Below, in pieces: positions 59,184 through 64,000 of a stretch of 64,000 nucleotides of DNA (within the stretch, counting starts at the first letter, position 1; every line of letters begins with the position of its first letter). Location of the stretch: the NCBI RefSeq assembly GCF_013396335.1, contig NZ_JABWSY010000004.1, positions 248,001 through 312,000 on the forward strand. The letters are read 5' to 3'. Made by a program: the position numbers and the translations under genes. Below the pieces are notes generated by a model that was not told the origin of the DNA, made no database searches, and was given only the letters and a program-made list of their open reading frames with translations. Source of the DNA: Bacillus sp. EB106-08-02-XG196. Lineage in GTDB: Bacteria > Bacillota > Bacilli > Bacillales > Cytobacillaceae.

Positions 59184-61064
59184 TTAAACCATTATCTTAC
59201 AAATATCATTCGAAAATTCTACTGGATCCTGTATTGGCAGTCCTTCAATCAACAATGCCTGATTGTATAACAACTTCGTATACAGCTCTAATTTTTCTTT
59301 ATCATTTTCAAAAGCGTCCTTTAAGGATTCGAATACTTCATGGTTTTTGTTAATCTCTAAAACCTTATCTGCTTTGATATTTTGGTTATCTGGCATGGCA
59401 GCAAGGATTTTTTCCATTTCGATGGAGATATCACCCTCGGTAGCCAGGCAGACAGGGTGAGACTTTAGCCTTTTAGAAATTCTAACATCTTTGACTTTGT
59501 CAGCTAAGATGTTTTTCATATAGTCAAAGATTTCTTTGCTTTCGTTCTCTTCTGATTCGGAATCTGTCTTGTTTTCTTCTCCTTCGATTCCTAAGTCACC
59601 GCTTGAGATGGATTTGAATTCTTTTTCCTTGTAGGCCATTAACATTTTGATGGCAAATTCATCAATGTCCTCAGTGAAATATAGAATTTCATAGCCTTTT
59701 TCAGAGACAAACTCTGCTTGCGGCAGTTTATCGATTCTATCAATCGATTCACCAGAAGCGTAGTAAATATACTTTTGCTCTTCAGGCATTCTTGATACGT
59801 ATTCATCTAAAGTAACTAGTTTCTTCTCTTTAGATGAGTAGAACATGATGAGGTCCTGCAATACCTCTTTATTCGCTCCGAATTCATTATAAACGCCATA
59901 TTTTAATTGACGGCCAAATGATTTATAAAATTCTTCATATTTTTCACGTTCATTTTTGATGAGGCTTTGTAATTCACTTTTAATTTTCTTGTTGATGTTT
60001 TTAGAGATAAGCTTTAATTGGCGATCATGCTGCAACATCTCACGAGAAATATTTAGAGATAAATCCTCAGAGTCCACCATTCCTTTAACAAAGCTAAAAT
60101 GGTCTGGCAGCAGATCCGAACACTTGTCCATAATTAAAACGCCATTTGAATAGAGTTCTAAGCCCTTTTCAAATTCCTTTGAATAGAAGTCAAATGGAGT
60201 TTTTTCCGGGATATATAAAATGGCATTATAGCGGACGGTCCCATCGACACTGATATGGATATGTTTAATAGGTTTATCAAAACCGTAACGTTTTTCTGCG
60301 TAGAAATTCGCGTAATCTTCGTCGGTGAGTTCACTTTTATTTTTTCTCCAAATTGGAACCATGCTATTGATGACTTGTTCTTCAACATATTCCTCGAATT
60401 CATTATCGCTGCCCTCTTTTGGTCTGCTGCTAGACACATCCATTTTAATCGGGTAGCGGATAAAGTCAGAGTACTTTTTGATAATAGACTTTAAACGGTA
60501 CTCTTCTATAAACTCATCATAATTTTCATCTTCGGTATTTTCTTTGATTTTTAGAATAATCTCCGTACCAATAGATTCTTTTTCGGCAGTCTCAATCGTA
60601 TAACCATCTGCACCATTCGATTCCCACTTATAAGCTTCCTCACTGCCTAATGACTTACTTATGACCGTTACAACATCCGCAACCATGAAAGCAGCATAGA
60701 AGCCGACACCAAATTGGCCAATAATGTCATAGCCGTCTTTTAGTTCTGTTTCCTTTTTAAAAGCTAAAGATCCACTCTTGGCAATCGTACCAAGGTTTGT
60801 CTCAAGCTCTTCTTTCGTCATACCAATCCCTGTATCAATGATTTTCAAGGTTCTATTTTCCTTGTCAGGGATTACTTTAATAAAGTAGCTGTCCTTGTCG
60901 AAGCTTAATGCATCATCTGTTAATGCTTTGTAGTAAATTTTATCAATCGCATCACTTGCATTAGAGACTAACTCTCGTAAAAATACCTCGCGGTGTGTAT
61001 AAATAGAGTTAATCATCATTTCTAACAGCCTTTTAGACTCAGCTTTAAACTGCTTTTTTACCAT
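59184..61064 (-). CDS. htpG: Molecular chaperone HtpG (Hsp90)
   Basis: This is a 626-residue cytoplasmic ATP-dependent chaperone of standard length. The N-terminal GHKL ATPase has [27 protein letters not shown] and [15 protein letters not shown]. The middle domain has [18 protein letters not shown]-type sequence (here [19 protein letters not shown]), and the dimerisation domain is at the C-terminus. AGGAGAGG precedes the ATG. A perfect CIRCE element lies 46 bp upstream of the start. This implies HrcA control, whereas B. subtilis htpG is not in the HrcA regulon. Confidence 0.98.
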   Translation of the reverse strand: MVKKQFKAESKRLLEMMINSIYTHREVFLRELVSNASDAIDKIYYKALTDDALSFDKDSYFIKVIPDKENRTLKIIDTGIGMTKEELETNLGTIAKSGSLAFKKETELKDGYDIIGQFGVGFYAAFMVADVVTVISKSLGSEEAYKWESNGADGYTIETAEKESIGTEIILKIKENTEDENYDEFIEEYRLKSIIKKYSDFIRYPIKMDVSSSRPKEGSDNEFEEYVEEQVINSMVPIWRKNKSELTDEDYANFYAEKRYGFDKPIKHIHISVDGTVRYNAILYIPEKTPFDFYSKEFEKGLELYSNGVLIMDKCSDLLPDHFSFVKGMVDSEDLSLNISREMLQHDRQLKLISKNINKKIKSELQSLIKNEREKYEEFYKSFGRQLKYGVYNEFGANKEVLQDLIMFYSSKEKKLVTLDEYVSRMPEEQKYIYYASGESIDRIDKLPQAEFVSEKGYEILYFTEDIDEFAIKMLMAYKEKEFKSISSGDLGIEGEENKTDSESEENESKEIFDYMKNILADKVKDVRISKRLKSHPVCLATEGDISIEMEKILAAMPDNQNIKADKVLEINKNHEVFESLKDAFENDKEKLELYTKLLYNQALLIEGLPIQDPVEFSNDICKIMV

Positions 61065-61109
61065 AGAAACCTCTCCTTACTCAAATTGTTAGATAGATTT
61101 TACCTTTGA

Positions 61110-61136
61110 TTAGCACTCTCACCTAAAGAGTGCTAA
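61110..61136. promoter_or_regulatory. CIRCE element (HrcA operator)
   Basis: The consensus arms TTAGCACTC and GAGTGCTAA match perfectly with the standard 9-base spacer. It lies between the htpG promoter and start codon, within the expected 5' untranslated region. Confidence 0.95.
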
Positions 61137-61149
61137 TCCCGACATTATT

Positions 61150-61179
61150 TAAATATCATATATCCTTATACCCTGTCAA
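61150..61179 (-). promoter_or_regulatory. htpG promoter
   Basis: A consensus -35 TTGACA is at 61174-61179 on the minus strand. A weak -10 such as TATTTA at 61150-61155 follows after 18 bases. The CIRCE element is just downstream. Confidence 0.55.
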
Positions 61180-61185
61180 TAAAAT

Positions 61186-61211
61186 AGCGGCACACTTTTT
61201 AATGTGCCGCT
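61186..61211 (-). terminator. Terminator of the ger operon
   Basis: Nine-base arms AGCGGCACA/TGTGCCGCT with an 8-base loop are followed by ATTTTATT on the minus strand. It sits only seven bases before the htpG -35 box and insulates htpG from the ger operon. Confidence 0.7.
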
Positions 61212-61310
61212 TACTTTTATTTTTGACTATGGAATACCATTTGTATGATCATATTCACTTTCCAGGGGCCGGTCTTACTTCAGTTACCTAAAATACTTAC
61301 TTTTCCAAAG

Positions 61311-61475
61311 TTAAATAAATGACCGAATGACCGTGAGTAAACTTAACGCTAATCCAATTAACATGAGCAGTGAAAAAACAATTAATTCTTTCATTTCTTT
61401 TCTTTTAATTAATTGTGGAACTTCCCAAGCAAAAAGTGAAACAAAAATGAGGATGATTAATAAAATTTTGAGCAT
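61311..61475 (-). CDS. Small two-span membrane protein of the ger operon
   Basis: This is a 54-codon gene with ATG at 61475 behind AAAGGAATTG and stop TAA at 61311. The product has two membrane spans (MLKILLIILIFVSLFAW and LIVFSLLMLIGLALSLLTVI) joined by a basic loop (QLIKRKEMKE). Some gerA-type operons carry a similar small membrane protein, for example yfkS of B. subtilis. It lies downstream of gerC in the same direction. The stretch 61476-61684 before it shows no convincing gene. Confidence 0.65.
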   Translation of the reverse strand: MLKILLIILIFVSLFAWEVPQLIKRKEMKELIVFSLLMLIGLALSLLTVIRSFI

Positions 61476-61684
61476 TTTCAATTCCTTTTTTAATTATGGT
61501 TGTTTTCGTAATAATTGTTGTTAAAATCCTAAAGCCGATTTTAACGTGGCATAAGCTATTTTGAGCTTTAGAATTAAGCTTGTAGGCTCTTTTCTCATAA
61601 GTTAGGGCTATTCCCAATGAAAATAGTGCTCAGGCAATCGAATCTTACTTCCAATAGCTGCACCGTTTGAGAAAAGAGCATTGG

Positions 61685-62845
61685 TTATTTAATTAAACCG
61701 ATTCTTCTTACGAAAGCTTTTGAATTTATCGTTACCTCTACTTGTGGAAATTCCTGTTCCCAATTCATTTTATAGTTTGTATTCCATTCTTTAGGATATT
61801 TCTTGTATACGGATTGTCCAAATCCGAAAATATCTGACTGGTATTCCTTTTGCATTTTATCCACTACCGATTGAACTCGATCCCGGATCTCTTTTTCAAT
61901 CTCCCTTTGTATATCCTTGATTACCTTTGTTTCAAACATGGTTAACTGCGAGTCATTTTCTATTACACTCAATTCAGTGGTCACATTTATTGTCAGCTTT
62001 AATTTTCCATTTTTAAGAATGGGGACGATTTTCGTATCAGTACTGATAATTTCCGTACTAATGTTTCCCCCGCCATCCTCCTTAGGTACTTTAATGGTAA
62101 TAACACCTGTTTTCACTTCATTTCGGAGCCATAAAAGGCCGCGGGTTTCAACTGCATCCATCCAGCCAATTAGCTTGTCTTTTTTAAAGACAGCGACCCC
62201 ATTTACAGCTTGGATTTTACCTGTTTTATTTTTCGTATTGACTTCTAGTGGTTCTAATCGAAACTGAGGGGCAAATGGCTCAAGACCATCCGCAAGAAGC
62301 ATGTTCCAAAAATCCCTTACATAAATTTTTAAACCTACATTCAATTTTGCAAGTTCCTTCGTTTCTTCTGCTGAAATACTTTCAAATTTCGGCATACTAT
62401 TGATGACGACAGAAGCTTTACCCTTTGTAAACATAATAAAACTGTTTATACGAGGTTCGGCATACCGGGTATGGAAATCGATAATATTATTAACACCATT
62501 TTTCGCCAATTCCTCACCAATCAATAGGACCCGGCTTTGGGAAAAGAAGATGCGTCTTGGCAGCTTCCCTTGAATATTACGGTATGCCTCAGAAACCGTT
62601 GCACCCGTTTCAGAAATAATGATTGTACTTTTTCCACTTTCGCCGCCTCCCCCTCCCGTTGACCCTAACTTTGATGGAATCGCTACTTGAAGTGATAAGC
62701 GGAGTTTATCACCTTCTACCAGATCTAACCCAATCGCCGTAACAATAGCAATATCATTAATTTCAATCCGGTTCCAACAACCAGAAAGCAAAACAACTGT
62801 CATTCCCCCTATTAGAAGCTTGCTAATCACTTTCATCCGTACCAT
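61685..62845 (-). CDS. Spore germination lipoprotein, Ger(x)C family
   Basis: This is a 386-residue lipoprotein with lipobox LLSGC (Cys23). The family opening CWNRIEINDIAIVTAIGLD, a glycine-rich loop (STGGGGGESGKS), the FSQSRVLLIGEELAKNG block and the long C-terminal helix region (EKEIRDRVQSVVDKMQKEY) match GerAC/GerKC subunits of nutrient germinant receptors, which sit on the outer face of the inner spore membrane. It lies 19 bp after the GerA-type gene. An internal ATG at 62836 is an alternative start. Confidence 0.94.
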   Translation of the reverse strand: MVRMKVISKLLIGGMTVVLLSGCWNRIEINDIAIVTAIGLDLVEGDKLRLSLQVAIPSKLGSTGGGGGESGKSTIIISETGATVSEAYRNIQGKLPRRIFFSQSRVLLIGEELAKNGVNNIIDFHTRYAEPRINSFIMFTKGKASVVINSMPKFESISAEETKELAKLNVGLKIYVRDFWNMLLADGLEPFAPQFRLEPLEVNTKNKTGKIQAVNGVAVFKKDKLIGWMDAVETRGLLWLRNEVKTGVITIKVPKEDGGGNISTEIISTDTKIVPILKNGKLKLTINVTTELSVIENDSQLTMFETKVIKDIQREIEKEIRDRVQSVVDKMQKEYQSDIFGFGQSVYKKYPKEWNTNYKMNWEQEFPQVEVTINSKAFVRRIGLIK

Positions 62846-62864
62846 CCAATCCTTTAGAAACGAA

Positions 62865-64000
62865 CTAGTATTTGCGATTACGGGAACCTAACCTCTTCAA
62901 GTTCCTTTTTCCCGTTTCTTGTGGACGTTCATTGACCATCCACCAAGGAACTCGGATAAATATATCCTTAAGGTTGTTAAAATGAAAAGGAGCGATTGGT
63001 GACAAATAGGGAACACCAAAGGATCGAAGCTGAACGAGGTGAACCAGGATAAAGAAAACTCCAAGCAGTATACCGTAAAAACCTAGCGTTGCTGCTAGAA
63101 AAATCAAAAAAAACCGAAGAAGGCGAATAGCCCCTGTTAAGGGATAACTAGGAAACATAAACGAGGCAATCCCTGTTGTTGCTACAACAATGACTAATGG
63201 AGCAGAGACAATTCCAGCCTCTACAGCTGCCTGACCCACTACCAATGCACCCACAATACTTACTGTCGAACCGATTGGTCTCGGTAACCGTAATCCTGCC
63301 TCACGCAATGCTTCAAAGGTTATTTCCATTAACAATGCTTCAATCACTGCTGGAAAAGGCACCTTTTCCCTTGAGGCCGCGACACTAAATATGAGATTGG
63401 TTGGCATTAATTCATGATGAAAGGTAGTAACCGCAATATAGATAGAAGGAAACAATAAGGCAACAAGTAAAAATAAATACCTGATAACCCTAATAAACGA
63501 GGTCATGATAAACCTTCCATAATAATCTTCAGGAGAATTCATCATTTCAAAAAATGTTATCGGAACAATGAGGGCAAAAGGACTATTTGCCACCAAAATT
63601 GCGATTTTCCCTTCAAGAAGATTACCGACCACCCGGTCCGGTCGTTCCGTCTGCAATACTTGCGGAAATAGTGAAAATGGATGATCCTCAATAAACTCAA
63701 CGATGTATCCACTGTCCTCAATCGCATCGATATCAATTCTTTTTAATCTGTTCCGAACTTCCCCTACAATGGAATGTTCCGCAATATCTTCAAGATAGGT
63801 AATCACCACTTCCGTATTTGAAAGAGTCCCAATCTTCATATATTCAAATTTCAGTGACGTTGTTTGCAACCGTCTTCGAATCATACTTGTATTCGTTCGG
63901 ATATTTTCCGTAAAACCTTCCCTTGGGCCAATAACGACTGCCTCAGACACCGGTTCATCCACCGAGCGCTGCTCCCATGCCTGTTCGCTTATGAAAAGTG
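62865..64000 (-). CDS. Spore germination protein, GerA family, partial (N-terminus outside window)
   Basis: The visible 378 codons run open to the window edge; the GTG at 63962 is internal. The cytoplasmic N-terminal part has SEAVVIGPREGFTENIRTN and IVGEVRNRLKRIDIDAIEDS. The membrane part has the ERPDRVVGNLLEGKIAILV motif, about five spans and PRPIGSTVSIVGALVVGQAA. This is the A subunit of a nutrient germinant receptor. The germinant cannot be predicted. No GerB-type gene is in the window; it may lie upstream or be absent. Confidence 0.95.
   Translation of the reverse strand, partial: LFISEQAWEQRSVDEPVSEAVVIGPREGFTENIRTNTSMIRRRLQTTSLKFEYMKIGTLSNTEVVITYLEDIAEHSIVGEVRNRLKRIDIDAIEDSGYIVEFIEDHPFSLFPQVLQTERPDRVVGNLLEGKIAILVANSPFALIVPITFFEMMNSPEDYYGRFIMTSFIRVIRYLFLLVALLFPSIYIAVTTFHHELMPTNLIFSVAASREKVPFPAVIEALLMEITFEALREAGLRLPRPIGSTVSIVGALVVGQAAVEAGIVSAPLVIVVATTGIASFMFPSYPLTGAIRLLRFFLIFLAATLGFYGILLGVFFILVHLVQLRSFGVPYLSPIAPFHFNNLKDIFIRVPWWMVNERPQETGKRNLKRLGSRNRKY

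Noticed and set aside
61405-61617. 70-codon frame upstream of the small ger-operon protein
   Set aside because: It overlaps the better supported 54-codon gene, which has a ribosome site and two clean membrane spans; composition looks random.
61586-61679. 11-bp inverted repeat (GCTCTTTTCTC ... GAGAAAAGAGC) 72 bases apart after gerC
   Set aside because: The arms are far apart and no compact structured RNA or terminator is evident between them; a short open stretch there has no start codon.

Overview
The window looks like part of the chromosome of a spore-forming, low-GC Gram-positive bacterium of the family Bacillaceae. The evidence is strong GGAGG ribosome sites with frequent TTG/GTG starts, lipoprotein solute-binding proteins, YesM/YesN-type two-component genes, CcpA-type cre boxes, a CIRCE element and gerA/gerC spore germination genes. 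Almost every gene is on the minus strand, so operons are read from high to low coordinates. The exceptions are an AraC regulator at about 24.2 kb and a decayed gene group at 50.7-53.6 kb.

Region 1 (1-17 kb) is an uncharacterised carbohydrate-import locus. It has an OmpR-type response regulator with no kinase beside it, a membrane protein, a lipoprotein solute-binding protein, an MsmX/MalK-type ATPase, and a 995-residue binding protein fused to carbohydrate-binding-like domains. It also has two pairs of permeases, an NHL-propeller/Yip1 membrane protein, a secreted DUF5696 protein and a Gfo/Idh/MocA oxidoreductase that is cut by the window edge. The two transcription units carry the same control layout: two TTCACA half-sites 11 bp apart, placed 10 bp upstream of a -10 box. 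The neighbouring response regulator is the obvious candidate to bind them.

Region 2 (17-25 kb) has a YitT protein, a Uma2 nuclease-fold protein, a heterodimeric ABC exporter, and a GH4 alpha-galactosidase divergent from an AraC regulator.

Region 3 (25-50 kb) is the most striking part. It encodes an ABC importer with two near-identical binding proteins, a YesM/YesN pair with an unusually long double-sensor kinase, and a long run of enzymes that all lack signal peptides. These are a GH33 sialidase, an SGNH esterase, YesL, an oxidoreductase, NanA, NanE, a ROK kinase, a GH2 beta-galactosidase, a GH123-type protein, a GH35 beta-galactosidase and a YhcH/NanQ-type protein. Together they would take up intact sialylated Gal/GalNAc oligosaccharides, of mucin or ganglioside type, and dismantle them in the cytoplasm. 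No ATPase is encoded there, so the MsmX-like ATPase of region 1 may serve it.

Region 4 (50-54 kb, plus strand) is a decayed sulfatase module: a twice-frameshifted LacI regulator, a sulfatase remnant with an internal deletion, and a frameshifted formylglycine-generating enzyme. Region 5 (54-59 kb) has a second YhcH protein, a second GH2 beta-galactosidase and a LacI regulator, with three operator copies at 29-30 bp spacing upstream of the beta-galactosidase gene. Region 6 (59-64 kb) has htpG behind a perfect CIRCE element, then a gerA-type operon (small membrane protein, GerC, partial GerA).

No tRNA, rRNA, CRISPR array or intact insertion sequence was seen.
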